This document shows positions 26,718 through 35,842 of a stretch of 41,373 bases of DNA, in pieces. This stretch comes from Gammaproteobacteria bacterium. GTDB taxonomy: Bacteria; Pseudomonadota; Gammaproteobacteria; HK1. Both the position numbers and the translations under genes were made by a program. The notes below the pieces were generated by a model. The model ran no database searches. It saw only the letters and a list, made by a program, of their open reading frames with translations, and was not told the DNA's origin. Where the stretch lies: the NCBI GenBank assembly GCA_022826505.1, contig JAJDUQ010000060.1:1-41373 (forward strand), in the 5' to 3' direction. Position 1 is the stretch's first letter. Every line of letters starts with the position of its first letter.

Positions 26718-27638
26718 ATGACCCAGCGCACCAACGAGCGAGTCGCGTACCACAACGGCGAGATCAAGCCCGAGAGCCGGGTGCTCGTCTCGTTCCGCGA
26801 CCGGGGGTTCACGCTGGGCGAGGCGGTCTTCGACACCGCTCGCACCGTGCGCCACAAGCCGTTCAAGCTCGAGGAGCACATCGACCGGCTGTTCCGCTCG
26901 ATGCGCTATCTCCAGATCGACGCGGGCCTCGGCCCCGACGAGTTCGTGTCGATCTCCCACGACGTGCTGGAGCGCAACCTGCACCTCATCGCGCCGGACG
27001 AGGACTACTGGCTGTTCCAGAGAGTGAGTCCCGGCATCCGGGATCCGTTCTTCGGCGAGGAGGCGGGCGAGCCCACCGTCATCGTCGAGTGCACGCCGCT
27101 TCCGCTGAAGGCCCGTGCGCCGCTCTTCAGAGACGGCGTGCGCGTGCGGATACCGGCGACCCGCCGCACCCCGCCGGACGCGATGAGCCCGCGTGCGAAG
27201 ACCCACAACTACATCAACCTCCAGCTCGCGGACCGCGAGGTGCGTGCGCAGGACCCCGATGCCTGGGCGATTCTCCTCGACCACGACGGCAACATCGCGG
27301 AAGGGCTCGGCAGCAACATCTTCTTCGTGCGTGACGGCGAGCTTCTCACCCCGCGCGCGCGGTTCGTGCTGCCGGGCATCAGCCGGGAGACGGTCATCGA
27401 CCTCGCGGGCGAAGTGGGCATCGCGGTGCGCGAGGCCGACCTCGATCTCTACGACGCCTTCACCTGCGACGAGTGCTTCTTGACCTCCACGAGCCTGTGC
27501 ATGGTGCCGGTGTCGTCGGTCAACGGCCGCCCGGTCGGCGACGGAGCGGTGCCGGGACCGGTCACCGCACGGCTCGTCGAAGCCTACAAGCGGCTGCTCG
27601 ACTTCGACTTCGTGGCGCAGTACACGAACAAGCTGTAG
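26718..27638 (+). CDS. Class IV aminotransferase (branched-chain/D-amino acid type)
   Basis: A 306-aa PLP enzyme of fold type IV. The opening VAYHNGEIKPESRVLVSFRD RGFTLGEAVFDTAR matches the IlvE/DAT family. K161 in PRAKTHNYINLQLA is the PLP lysine, and NIAEGLGSNIFFV holds the cofactor-phosphate region. CDECFLTSTSLCMVPVSSVNG closes the active site. The family includes branched-chain aminotransferase, D-alanine aminotransferase and aminodeoxychorismate lyase, and it cannot be narrowed by eye. It lies 190 nt after the PhyH gene. Confidence 0.9.
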   Translation: MTQRTNERVAYHNGEIKPESRVLVSFRDRGFTLGEAVFDTARTVRHKPFKLEEHIDRLFRSMRYLQIDAGLGPDEFVSISHDVLERNLHLIAPDEDYWLFQRVSPGIRDPFFGEEAGEPTVIVECTPLPLKARAPLFRDGVRVRIPATRRTPPDAMSPRAKTHNYINLQLADREVRAQDPDAWAILLDHDGNIAEGLGSNIFFVRDGELLTPRARFVLPGISRETVIDLAGEVGIAVREADLDLYDAFTCDECFLTSTSLCMVPVSSVNGRPVGDGAVPGPVTARLVEAYKRLLDFDFVAQYTNKL

Positions 27639-27733
27639 CTCGCGAGCGAGGCGCCGCCGAGTCCGCTCCTCGCGACATTCCATCCGTGGTCGGTGAACGA
27701 ACTCACGCGCCACCATTCAGCACAGAGTTCATT

Positions 27734-27762
27734 GATTCCCGCTCTCCGCCTTCGCGGGAATC
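27734..27762. repeat. REP-like palindrome (GATTCCCGC type)
   Basis: GATTCCCGC and GCGGGAATC flank an 11-nt loop. Short palindromes of this sequence are dispersed repeats in many beta- and gammaproteobacterial genomes. It sits between the converging aminotransferase and HD-domain genes, the usual place for such elements. Confidence 0.6.
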
Positions 27763-27838
27763 CATACGGCCTTGATTGAGTACGAAGGCCCGACATTCGT
27801 AGAAGACGCGGGGTCTGTCCCGGCCGTCCGCCGAACCT

Positions 27839-28585
27839 CTACAGCGCGTTGCACGGCCGGCGCAGCGTTCGCCACATGTGCGAGGCGGGGGTGTTGTCGT
27901 TGCCGAGCCCCTCGGGAGGCTGCCGGAAATGCCGCCCGATGATGTCCCCGAACTGCTCCAGCTCGACCTCCACATCGGGGTCGAACGAGTAGAGGTCGTT
28001 CACGCAAATCATGCGGGCGGACATGTACCAGCGGTGTTTCCTTGCCCGTTCGTACTCGGCCACGATGTACGGCTCGGGCCGGTAGTCCTCGCCGAACATC
28101 GTCCGGTAGAGATCGGGGTATTCATATCCGACCGATTCGTCCGGGAAGAAGCGCAGCGCCTGGTGCACCCGGATCGCCCAGCTCACCTCCTCGTCCACGT
28201 AGGGCTCGACGAGCTGCGCGCCCCAGTAGCCGTGGTCGGCGCGGATGAATCCGACCACCGCGATGTCGTGGAGCAGGCAGGCGAGCACCATCTTCTCCGG
28301 GAGTCCGTTCTTCTGCGCGAGGTTCGCGCTTTGCAGCAGGTGGGCCTGCGTCGGCGCCAGGCGCAGGCGGAAGAAATCGAGCAGGGTGGGCTTTTCCGGC
28401 ATGGGCGGGAGCCGGGGATCCTCGCCCATGAGCAGGCGCTTTCCTTGCGGTCGTGGACCGAGCGTGCGCTCGCCGCCTGCGAGGTGGTAGAGGAACGACT
28501 TGACGACGACGCGCTCACCGAGCTCCTGCATCTGACGATGCTCGAGATCGTCGGCCAGTTCGGACAGCGTAGGTGCGGTGCTCAT
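27839..28585 (-). CDS. HD-domain protein with PhnZ-like ligand spacing
   Basis: A 248-aa protein (from ATG 28585; ATG 28612 would add 9 residues). The putative metal ligands are H82, H106-D107 (LLHDIAVVG), H118 (DHGYWG), H141 (IRVHQAL) and D197 (CVNDLYSF). The steps of 24, 12, 23 and 56 residues resemble the 24, 22, 24 and 57 steps I recall for PhnZ, a mixed-valence di-iron oxygenase of the HD fold, but the extra His of the HDxxH turn is absent here. It may be an oxygenase or an ordinary HD phosphohydrolase. The nearby PhyH gene is suggestive because PhnY/PhnZ and TmpA/TmpB are PhyH plus HD pairs. It is on the opposite strand to PhyH, so no operon links them. Confidence 0.7.
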   Translation of the reverse strand: MSTAPTLSELADDLEHRQMQELGERVVVKSFLYHLAGGERTLGPRPQGKRLLMGEDPRLPPMPEKPTLLDFFRLRLAPTQAHLLQSANLAQKNGLPEKMVLACLLHDIAVVGFIRADHGYWGAQLVEPYVDEEVSWAIRVHQALRFFPDESVGYEYPDLYRTMFGEDYRPEPYIVAEYERARKHRWYMSARMICVNDLYSFDPDVEVELEQFGDIIGRHFRQPPEGLGNDNTPASHMWRTLRRPCNAL

Positions 28586-28612
28586 CGGGCCTCCCACCGG
28601 GAAACTCGCCAC

Positions 28613-29100
28613 GGTTGCGGAAGGCGCAGGCTAAGGTGGGGGTCCGGTCGCGTCAATCGGACTGGTTGTTTGGGTTCCAATGCTTCCGATCACTCGCACC
28701 GGCATGACAAGAACACTCCGCCTTGCCTGGCGTCGTCGATTACCCGTCTCCCGGCGACAGTTCGCCCGGGCCCGGCTCAATCGTGAAAATCGTGGCGCGC
28801 ACGAGGAGACGAGGGCGCCGGCGATGACCAAGAGCGCACCGTGCGCAAGCCCGACTTGCCGGTCCGAATCGTCGCGGATGTACCGGGCGCCGGCGACGTA
28901 GTCGGACCAGAACACGAGCTGCCGGGACCGGTTCTGGGCTGCAAAAGGGATGCGGGCCACGCCTCGAGCCGCGGCTCGCTCGCGGTGACCGGGCGAGTGA
29001 GTCGGGCACCGATTCGTTGCGAATGGGTCTATTCTCCCCGAACCGCCCGCATCAGAACCATCGTTGCCGCCGACAGCCACTTCCGGGAGGCCCGGATCCG
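28613..29100. other. Intergenic region without a supported gene
   Basis: About 490 nt between the HD-domain gene and the crotonase, which point away from each other. ORFs on both strands are Arg-rich with no recognisable motif. I see no clear promoter or hairpin. Confidence 0.4.
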
Positions 29101-29901
29101 ATGACCCATGACCACGTCTCCGTTCGCAGGCAGGGACGCATCGCCGTCGTCACGTTCGATTGCGGCGATTCGCTCAACGCCCTTTCGCTCCGGGCCATCG
29201 AGGAACTGACCGACGTCGCCCGAAGTTTCGAACGCGATCTGGATACCTCCGCCATCGTGCTGACGACCCCGACCGGAAGCGGGTTCTCCGCCGGCCGCGA
29301 CCTCGCCGATCCGGCAATGGACCTGCGCCGGGACATGCCGATGCTGGAGCGCCGCCACGCGGCCGGCGCCGGAAAGCGGCTCTGCGCTGCGTGGGAGTCG
29401 ATCGAAGCCATCACCGTCGCGGCGATCGAACGGTTCGCGATCGGCGGGGGACTCGCGCTGGCGCTGGCGCTCGACCTTCGAGTCATGGGGCGAGGGGCGC
29501 ATGTGCGGGCGCCGGAGGTGTCGCTCGGACTCTCGATGAGCTGGGGCACCATTCCGCGCCTGGTCAACCTGGTCGGCCCGGCCCGCACCAAGCAGATCCT
29601 GTGCCTCGCGCACGACCGGATCGCCGCCGAGGATGCGCTCGCCTGGGGTCTGGTGCAGGCGGTGGTGCCCGACGGCGAGGCCGCAGCCCACGCCCGGACG
29701 CTGGCGGATCGGGCGGCGGCCATGCCCCCGGTGCCGCTGCGCATGACCAAGGCCACCGTCAACGCGGTGGCCGCCTCCGGTGCGGCGGGGACGGTTCACA
29801 TGGACACGGAGGAGGTCATGCTGACGGAGCTGACCGAGGATTTCGAGGAGGCGATGCAGGCGTTCCGGGGGAGGCGGGAGCCGGTCTTTCGGGGTGCCTG
29901 A
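29101..29901 (+). CDS. Enoyl-CoA hydratase/isomerase (crotonase) family protein
   Basis: A 266-aa crotonase-fold protein. The oxyanion-hole segments are GSGFSAGRDL (about residue 60) and AIGGGLALALALDL (about residue 114). In enoyl-CoA hydratase the latter reads GGGCELAMMCD; here the catalytic Glu position is Ala119, while the second Glu (E139 in RAPEVSLGL) remains. This makes a plain hydratase less likely than an isomerase or another crotonase reaction. ATG 29101 is chosen because the protein begins THDHVSVRRQGRIAVVTFD, as in the family. It stands alone; no CoA ligase or dehydrogenase is nearby. Confidence 0.88.
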   Translation: MTHDHVSVRRQGRIAVVTFDCGDSLNALSLRAIEELTDVARSFERDLDTSAIVLTTPTGSGFSAGRDLADPAMDLRRDMPMLERRHAAGAGKRLCAAWESIEAITVAAIERFAIGGGLALALALDLRVMGRGAHVRAPEVSLGLSMSWGTIPRLVNLVGPARTKQILCLAHDRIAAEDALAWGLVQAVVPDGEAAAHARTLADRAAAMPPVPLRMTKATVNAVAASGAAGTVHMDTEEVMLTELTEDFEEAMQAFRGRREPVFRGA

Positions 29902-30114
29902 AGACCGGAGCTCGCGAAGCCGGCCACGACTTCCGATCCCCGCGCGCGTCGCTCGCCGATACCGTTCATTCCGCCAATGTTCGACCGCCAAGGAGCTGTT
30001 CGAGGGGCTCGACGTTCACGACCGCCGGGACCGCTCGGTGCGAAAATCCAGATTATCATCGCAATTCGACGACCAGCCGGGATGTCCCCGGAGAAATCCG
30101 GGAAGGAGACGAGC

Positions 30115-30582
30115 ATGAGATGTACACGGAGCATCCGGCGCAGGGTGATTGCCCCACTGCTCACGGTGGCACTGAGCCTGGCCGCCGGCGCCGCCTCGGC
30201 CATCGAGCCGGTGTTCTCCACCGCGTTCGGCGGCGCGATTCGCGGCTACGACCCCGTGGCCTACTTCACGCAAGGCCGGCCGGTGGAGGGAAAGCGCGCC
30301 TACCGCCACGAGTGGATGGATGCCACATGGTCATTCGTGAGCGCGGAGAACCGCGCAGCGTTTGCGGCGGACCCGGAGAAGTTCGCCCCTCGCTACGGCG
30401 GCTACTGTGCCTGGGCGGTGAGCCAGGGCTATACCGCATCGATCGACCCTGATGCGTGGCGGATCGTGGACGGAGCGCTCTATCTCAACTACAGCCTCGC
30501 GGTGCGAGAGCAGTGGGCGAAGGATATTCCCGGGAACATCGCCAGCGCCGACGTGAACTGGCCGCGCCTCCTCCGCGAATAG
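30115..30582 (+). CDS. Secreted YHS-domain protein
   Basis: A 155-aa protein with a Sec signal peptide (RRRVIAPLLTVALSLAAGAASA, cut after about residue 29) and a YHS domain: IRGYDPVAYFTQGRPVEGKR, then TWSFVSAENRAAFAADPEKF and RYGGYCAWAVSQG. Family proteins are periplasmic, 150-170 aa, and annotated as YHS-domain (seleno)proteins; the role is unclear, with metal binding proposed from the similarity to YHS/TRASH domains. Here the position in GGYCAWA is an ordinary Cys. A GGAAGGAG site precedes ATG 30115. Confidence 0.88.
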   Translation: MRCTRSIRRRVIAPLLTVALSLAAGAASAIEPVFSTAFGGAIRGYDPVAYFTQGRPVEGKRAYRHEWMDATWSFVSAENRAAFAADPEKFAPRYGGYCAWAVSQGYTASIDPDAWRIVDGALYLNYSLAVREQWAKDIPGNIASADVNWPRLLRE

Positions 30583-30645
30583 TCGCCCGCGTGTCGCCTG
30601 CCGTGGCGCAGGTCTCACGGTTTGCCCCGTCGTCGGTTCCCGCCT

Positions 30646-31300
30646 ATGGCGCATGATTCTCGACCGACCAATCAGCCGCACGAGATGGGCCGGGGGAGGT
30701 GTCGTTTGTACTCGTCAGTACGAATCTCGGGCTATCGCGGGCTCGACTCGTTCCGCCTCGATGGCCTTGGCCGCATCAACCTGCTCGTCGGGACCAACAA
30801 CAGCGGCAAGACCTCGATTCTGGAGTGCATCGAGCTGCTTCGATCGGCGGGCAACGCGCGCGTCGTGACGACCATCCTGGGTCACCGCGGTGAATGGGGA
30901 TACAGCAGCGACGAGGAGCGTCAGGACTACCTCGACATCGCTCATCTATTCGCGCACCGCGATCCGTCCGGCAAGGATCACCTCAGCAGGATTTTTGCGG
31001 TGGTCTTGGGCACGACATCCACTGCGCTTTCGAGACGGCCCGAGCCAAGCCGTTCAGTTCATTGGAACCAACGGCATGACCGCGTTGGATGTCGTCCGGC
31101 TGTTCGACGACGTCGTTCTCACCGAGCGTGAATCCCACGTCACGGAAGCGCTTCGAATCATCGATCGGTCGAGCGCATTGCTTCCGTCGGGGCCGAACCA
31201 AGGCCCCTGCTGCGCGAAGCGCCGAGTGGCGTATTCCTGAAGCTGCGCGGTGCTCGACATCGCATCCCGATCGGCAGCTTGGGGGACGGATGGAGTCCTG
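30646..31300 (+). pseudogene. Frameshifted AAA-family ATPase relic
   Basis: ATG 30646 opens a frame with SVRISGYRGLDSFRLDGLGR and INLLVGTNNSGKTSILECIE (Walker A), the N terminus of an SMC/OLD-like AAA ATPase. Near 31000-31060 the reading moves to another frame, which gives TALDVVRLFDDVVLTERESH VTEALRIIDR. Near 31165-31175 it moves again to ERIASVG followed by GVFLKLRGARHRIPIGSLGDG. The signature region that should follow GDG (and Walker B) is missing. At least two frameshifts and a lost C terminus make it a dead gene. It marks the left edge of the defence island, pointing towards res. Confidence 0.75.
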
Positions 31301-31424
31301 GACCCCGAGAAACCGGAGTCGCGTCCGTTCGTCGACTGGTTCCGGCGCCTGTTTCGGGTGTAGTTCCGGGCAATCGCCACTTGGGATCAACCGCAAGGGA
31401 CGACACCCGGAGCCGACCTCGGCC

Positions 31425-33992
31425 TTACGCCGCGAGCATCGCGTTCAGCCGCTGCTCCCATTCGTCCTCGTCGACGATCTCGAAGCGCATGACCTTGTTG
31501 CGCATCGCCGGCACGAACTCCGCCCAGTCCCTCTTCGATGCGTGCTCGGTGCAAATATCGAAGACGGACCGCTTGTAGGCGGTGTCCTTGATGTCCCGGA
31601 AAATTCCCTTGGTCTCCATGACGAATACCTGATGGAATTCGTCGCCGACGTCCGCCTCGTCCGGCCTGAGCGTAAAGATAAAGTCCGCGTAGATCCGCCC
31701 GCGTTTCCATCCCTGCACGTAGTAGTCCTTGCGCGCGCGGTTCCGGTACCAGAAGAACAACCGCTCCTGCCGGTCGAGATACGTGGCGACCTTGTTCTCC
31801 AGCCCGTTCAACTCGTCCTCGTGCGTGCGCTCGAACAGGTTGAGCAGATACTGGCCGCCGTCCTCGCGGTTGGCCTGCTTTCCCATCGTGGTGTCGATGG
31901 TTCGGGGCAGGCGATTGAGCTTCAGATCGTCCATCACGACGAGAAACCGCATCGTTCCCGCCGCGAGCATTTCCTCGAACACGCGCCTGGACAGCCGGTC
32001 GCGTTCGGCCTCCAAGTGTTTGCGCAGCGCTTCGAGGATGAACACGTAGTTCCCGGTGACCTGCTTGCGCGGGTGCCGCTCCAGGAGTGCGCCGAATACC
32101 CGCCGGGCCGTCTCGTGGCCTCGCCACGGATTGGGCATCGCGTCCAGCAGGTGGCTGGCGGCGAAGTAGTAGTCGATCTCGCTCCCCGGCGACTCCCCCG
32201 GAGGCAGCCCCTTGCCGGACGTCGGCGATCGATTCGCCGCAGCTTCAGGATTGTCCAGCAATGGTTCGTCATCCAATCCTGCACGCAGCTCGACATCTTC
32301 CGGCACCCCGCGGCCGAGCGACAGATCGAACAAGGGGCTGATGTCGACCTCGTCCCACGGCACGCGCGACAAGATATCCGTCTCGTACTGCACCGGCCGC
32401 CATTCTCGTCCGTCCCTGATCATGAACGCCGGCAGCACCAGATCGCGGGTCGCATTCCGATAGCGCGCACGCTGCTCGAGGGTCACCGTTCCACTGGGTC
32501 GTGCCGGTCCCTCTTCGGGGTCGGTCACGATCTTGCCTTCCAGGTCGTAGAGCCCTTCCAGGCCGAACCCCTTGCGCACTTCCCGCAGGAGATCGGCGCC
32601 CTTGCGCTGAAAGCAGAAGACGTAGCATTCATCCAGCCAGGGAATGCGGGTCTTCTTCGCGTAGGGCTGGCGGAGAATGCGGCCGACGAGCTGGGTCAGT
32701 GCGCTCCTGGAGCCGGGGTTCGTCAGGATCGTCAGGACGTAGGCGAACGAGCAGTCCCAGCCTTCCTGCAGCGCCTGCTTCGTGATGATGAACCGGATGG
32801 GGCACTCGCGCGACAGCAGGCCGCCGGCCTCGTCCACGTCTTTCAGCTCGTCCTTCTGGCTCGTCTTGACGGCGATCAGCTCTTCACTGATGCCCGGATG
32901 GCGCAGCAGGTAGTCCCGAACGTCGTCCGCGTGCACTACACCCGGCCGCCGCTGATCCCTGCCCGTGCGTTCCACCTGGATCACGCAGATGGGGCGGATG
33001 TAGACACCCGTGCTCGCCTCGTGCGTTCGTGCCTCCTCCTCCAGTCGCCAGCGGTGCTCGATGGACGCGAGGAGCGTGTCTTTCCAGCTTGTGCTCGCAC
33101 GGTTCCTGATGTGCAGATCGAGCTTGATCATCTCCTCGTCGTTCAGCTCCCGACCCTTGATGTCGACGAGCACGTTCGCTCCCCTTGGCGGTGTCGCCGA
33201 CAGCTCGACGATCATGCAGGGATTGAATCCTTCCAGCGTGGCCTTGGCGTTCCGGCTGTACGCCTTGTGTCCTTCGTCGAGGATGATCAGCGGGCGCAGC
33301 AGGCGGAGGGTATTGCCGAGGGAGGTCTTCGCGTGCCGCCCCCAGAAGCCGCCTTCCTGCTCGAACGTGTCGAGGTTCGACACTTCGTCAAGGAGCTTCC
33401 GATGGCTGTCCACGTCGTCGTCCGCGGGGAAGAAGCGGTCGAAGCCGCCGCTGTCCCGGAACATCCGGAGTTGTTCCCTGGTCTCCCGGTTGGCCGACGG
33501 AAGCATGAGCAGCAGCACGCACAGGTTCTCCAGGACATCCCGGGGGCTGAATCCGCTGGTCTTCTCGAGCGTCAGCGTCCGGCCGGCCGACGCCATGTCG
33601 AGCTGCTGGCGATAGGGATGGTCGCGATCCTTCAGGGCCTTCAGCGTCTGGTTGTATATCTGCGTGGTGGGGACGATCCACAGCACAAGTCCCGTTTGCC
33701 GCCTGCGGTAGTGCGTGTTGACGAGGCCCACCACCTTGGTCGCGAGCAGCGTCTTGCCACCGCCGGTGGGAATCTTGAGGCAGAAGGACGGAAGCGGCTC
33801 GTCCAACCCGTTCCTGCGTGGATGGTAGATGCGTGACGGGGCGCTCTTCTCCCACGCTTTGTGTACCCAGTCGAAATCCAGCTCCGGGTCGACTTCAAGC
33901 GCCGCCGCGACCTTGCCGCGCCACTCCGTCAGCCCTTCGAGAAACTCCCGGACCGTCGCAAGGGTTCGCTTCTGATACTCCTTCAGGATCAT
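31425..33992 (-). CDS. res: Type III restriction enzyme Res subunit
   Basis: An 855-aa helicase-nuclease. Superfamily 2 motifs are present: Walker A IPTGGGKT (75-81), DEGH (239-242), SATPP, and motif VI QLVGRILRQP. Near the C terminus YADFIFTLRP (D770), then VFVMETKG (E793-x-K795), forms the PD-(D/E)XK endonuclease site. With Mod it would cut unmodified DNA after ATP-driven translocation. It lies 48 nt after mod, same strand, and is shorter than classical EcoP1I Res (about 970) but within the family range. ATG 33992 (ILKEYQKRTL) is the normal family start. Confidence 0.93.
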   Translation of the reverse strand: MILKEYQKRTLATVREFLEGLTEWRGKVAAALEVDPELDFDWVHKAWEKSAPSRIYHPRRNGLDEPLPSFCLKIPTGGGKTLLATKVVGLVNTHYRRRQTGLVLWIVPTTQIYNQTLKALKDRDHPYRQQLDMASAGRTLTLEKTSGFSPRDVLENLCVLLLMLPSANRETREQLRMFRDSGGFDRFFPADDDVDSHRKLLDEVSNLDTFEQEGGFWGRHAKTSLGNTLRLLRPLIILDEGHKAYSRNAKATLEGFNPCMIVELSATPPRGANVLVDIKGRELNDEEMIKLDLHIRNRASTSWKDTLLASIEHRWRLEEEARTHEASTGVYIRPICVIQVERTGRDQRRPGVVHADDVRDYLLRHPGISEELIAVKTSQKDELKDVDEAGGLLSRECPIRFIITKQALQEGWDCSFAYVLTILTNPGSRSALTQLVGRILRQPYAKKTRIPWLDECYVFCFQRKGADLLREVRKGFGLEGLYDLEGKIVTDPEEGPARPSGTVTLEQRARYRNATRDLVLPAFMIRDGREWRPVQYETDILSRVPWDEVDISPLFDLSLGRGVPEDVELRAGLDDEPLLDNPEAAANRSPTSGKGLPPGESPGSEIDYYFAASHLLDAMPNPWRGHETARRVFGALLERHPRKQVTGNYVFILEALRKHLEAERDRLSRRVFEEMLAAGTMRFLVVMDDLKLNRLPRTIDTTMGKQANREDGGQYLLNLFERTHEDELNGLENKVATYLDRQERLFFWYRNRARKDYYVQGWKRGRIYADFIFTLRPDEADVGDEFHQVFVMETKGIFRDIKDTAYKRSVFDICTEHASKRDWAEFVPAMRNKVMRFEIVDEDEWEQRLNAMLAA

Positions 33993-34040
33993 GTCCGGGT
34001 GTTTCGGGATCGGGTGTTCCGAGGTCGAGGCGTTTCGGGC

Positions 34041-35675
34041 TCAGCCGGAGTCGGCGCCCGACTGGCCGACCGCTTCGTAGATCTGGAACGGAAGCTGTTG
34101 AAAGGTGATGCGGTACCGGTGCAGGAACTCCGGCTCGAGGTACTTCGTTGGGGCGAACACGAGCTTGTCCCGGTTCGTGCGGGGCAGCTTGCGCGCGACC
34201 TCCAGGGTCAGCGCCATGTCCTTGAGCTTCTCGGTATCGGCTTCGTAGATCAGGAACACGTCGTAGAGCCGGCTCGTGCCGATGAGCCAGCGATCGCGTC
34301 GGAGCTGCTCGGGCGCGAACTCCTCGCCCGTGGCGGTGAAGAAGAGATAGCTCGCCAGCTTCTCGTAGTCCGGCAGGTTCGACCCGTCGAGCAGCGACTC
34401 CTGGCGCATCGGCTTGCCGAGCCTGAAGTAGCTGAACGTGCCGCCCAGCCCTTCCTTGAGCGCTGCGTCCTTCGCGGATGGAATGCCCTTGATGACCCGC
34501 CGCACCCGCTCGGCGGTGATGAAGTCCACGTAGTCCTCGCACTCGATCAGCACGAAGCGCCGGTTGCCGCCGTCCTCCTTGTTCAACGCGAGCACCGAGT
34601 GCGCGGTGGTGCCGGAGCCGGCGAAGGAGTCCAGGATGATGGAGTCCTTGTCGGTCGCGATTTCGAGAATGCGTCTGATCAGATTGGTCGGCTTGACTGT
34701 ATTGAATACGTCCTCCGATCTCTCGAAATCCAGCACGGAGACGAGCTCCTTCTTGGCGTCCTGTGTATGCCCGACCTCCGAATGAAGCCACAATGTTTGC
34801 GGCACTACACCCTTCTTGACCTCGGAAAGATACCGCTTCAATCGGGGCATGCTGCCGCCCCTGGGTCCCCACCAGATCCGGCCGTCCTTGTCGAGTTCCG
34901 CGAACTTGTCGGGAGATACCCGGAAGTAGTTGCCGACCGAAGGTTTGAACGTCTTTCCGGACGGACTCGTGACTTCGTAGGTGCCGAGACTGTAGTAGTT
35001 TCGTGCAGTCAGATCGCTTGAAGACCACACTCCACGAGGATCATCGTCCGGGTTCTTGTACCGCTGGATCGCCTGCTCGCTGCGCCCCAGGAGGTTTGGT
35101 GTCCACTCATCGATGCTTCGCGCGTAGACCAGAATGAAATCATGGTCTTCCGAAAAGTACTTGGCGGTGTTCTTCGGAGAGAAGTTCTTCTGCCAGATTG
35201 CGGTCGCCAGGAAATTGTCTTCGCCGAAGACTTCGTCCATCAGGAACCGGAGCCGATGAACCTCGTTGTCGTCGATGGAGACGAAGATGGCGCCGTCGTC
35301 CCGGAGCAACTCGCGCAGGAGCTTCAGGCGGGGCAGCATCATGCAGCACCACTTGTCGTGACGCGTCAGATCCTCGCGGTCCACGACCTTGCCGAGCCAG
35401 TCGCGCATCATCGGCGAGTTGACGTTGTCGTTGTAGACCCACGATTCGTTGCCGGTGTTGTACGGCGGGTCGATGTAGATGCACTTGACCTTGCCGTGAC
35501 AGGTCGGCAGCAGCGCCTTCAGCGCGGCCAGATTGTCCCCCTCGACGATGAGGTTGTCGTGCAGACTCGCCTTCTTGCTGAGTCCCCTGGAGCGGACCGG
35601 TTGCAGCTCGTGGAACGGAACCACGAGATGGTGGTTCTCCACGAACACCTTTCCCTTGAATTGCAGTGATGGCAT
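34041..35675 (-). CDS. mod: Type III DNA methyltransferase Mod subunit
   Basis: A 544-aa beta-class N6-adenine methyltransferase. Motif IV DPPYNTG (D69-G75) precedes motif I SFAGSGTT (350-357), the permuted order of the beta class. Between them is a variable target-recognition region of about 200 residues. The N-terminal LIVEGDNLAALKALL and VKCIYIDPPYNTG, and the AdoMet segment ILDSFAGSGTTAHSVLALN, are typical of type III Mod. Mod recognises the site for both methylation and restriction. It is encoded directly upstream of res. ATG 35675 begins MPSLQFKGKVFVENHH; its ribosome site is weak, and it lies one base after the stop of a 45-codon ORF, so coupling is possible. Confidence 0.93.
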   Translation of the reverse strand: MPSLQFKGKVFVENHHLVVPFHELQPVRSRGLSKKASLHDNLIVEGDNLAALKALLPTCHGKVKCIYIDPPYNTGNESWVYNDNVNSPMMRDWLGKVVDREDLTRHDKWCCMMLPRLKLLRELLRDDGAIFVSIDDNEVHRLRFLMDEVFGEDNFLATAIWQKNFSPKNTAKYFSEDHDFILVYARSIDEWTPNLLGRSEQAIQRYKNPDDDPRGVWSSSDLTARNYYSLGTYEVTSPSGKTFKPSVGNYFRVSPDKFAELDKDGRIWWGPRGGSMPRLKRYLSEVKKGVVPQTLWLHSEVGHTQDAKKELVSVLDFERSEDVFNTVKPTNLIRRILEIATDKDSIILDSFAGSGTTAHSVLALNKEDGGNRRFVLIECEDYVDFITAERVRRVIKGIPSAKDAALKEGLGGTFSYFRLGKPMRQESLLDGSNLPDYEKLASYLFFTATGEEFAPEQLRRDRWLIGTSRLYDVFLIYEADTEKLKDMALTLEVARKLPRTNRDKLVFAPTKYLEPEFLHRYRITFQQLPFQIYEAVGQSGADSG

Positions 35676-35676
35676 G

Positions 35677-35814
35677 TCAGGTGCTCATGTCACCCGGAGA
35701 GCCGATGAGCGGTGCCCGCTGCGACTTCGAGATGCGCTTGTAGTGACCGCTCGAGAGGCCGTCGGTACCGGATTCTTCGGGGGCGAGCATACGCTGTCGC
35801 GGAGTGGTGCACAT
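35677..35814 (-). CDS. Possible small ORF upstream of mod (45 aa)
   Basis: ATG 35814 starts MCTTPRQRMLAPEESGTDGL and runs 45 codons to a TGA one base before the mod start. It is polar, without a known motif. The tight junction suggests a leader peptide or coupled small protein, but it may be chance or the tail of a lost gene. It fills most of the 167-nt gap between the NACHT gene and mod. Confidence 0.25.
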   Translation of the reverse strand: MCTTPRQRMLAPEESGTDGLSSGHYKRISKSQRAPLIGSPGDMST

Positions 35815-35842
35815 GTTTTCTCCCGGTTCCAGTTCTGTCCGG

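Noticed and set aside
28631-29080. 149-aa minus-strand frame with a hydrophobic stretch (GALLVIAGALVSSCA)
   Set aside because: The rest is Arg-rich without family resemblance, no ribosome site precedes it, and the hydrophobic stretch is too short a basis for a gene call.
31089-33836. 915-aa plus-strand frame opposite res
   Set aside because: Opposite a complete type III Res with all helicase motifs. Only its first part overlaps real coding, the AAA ATPase relic, in another frame.
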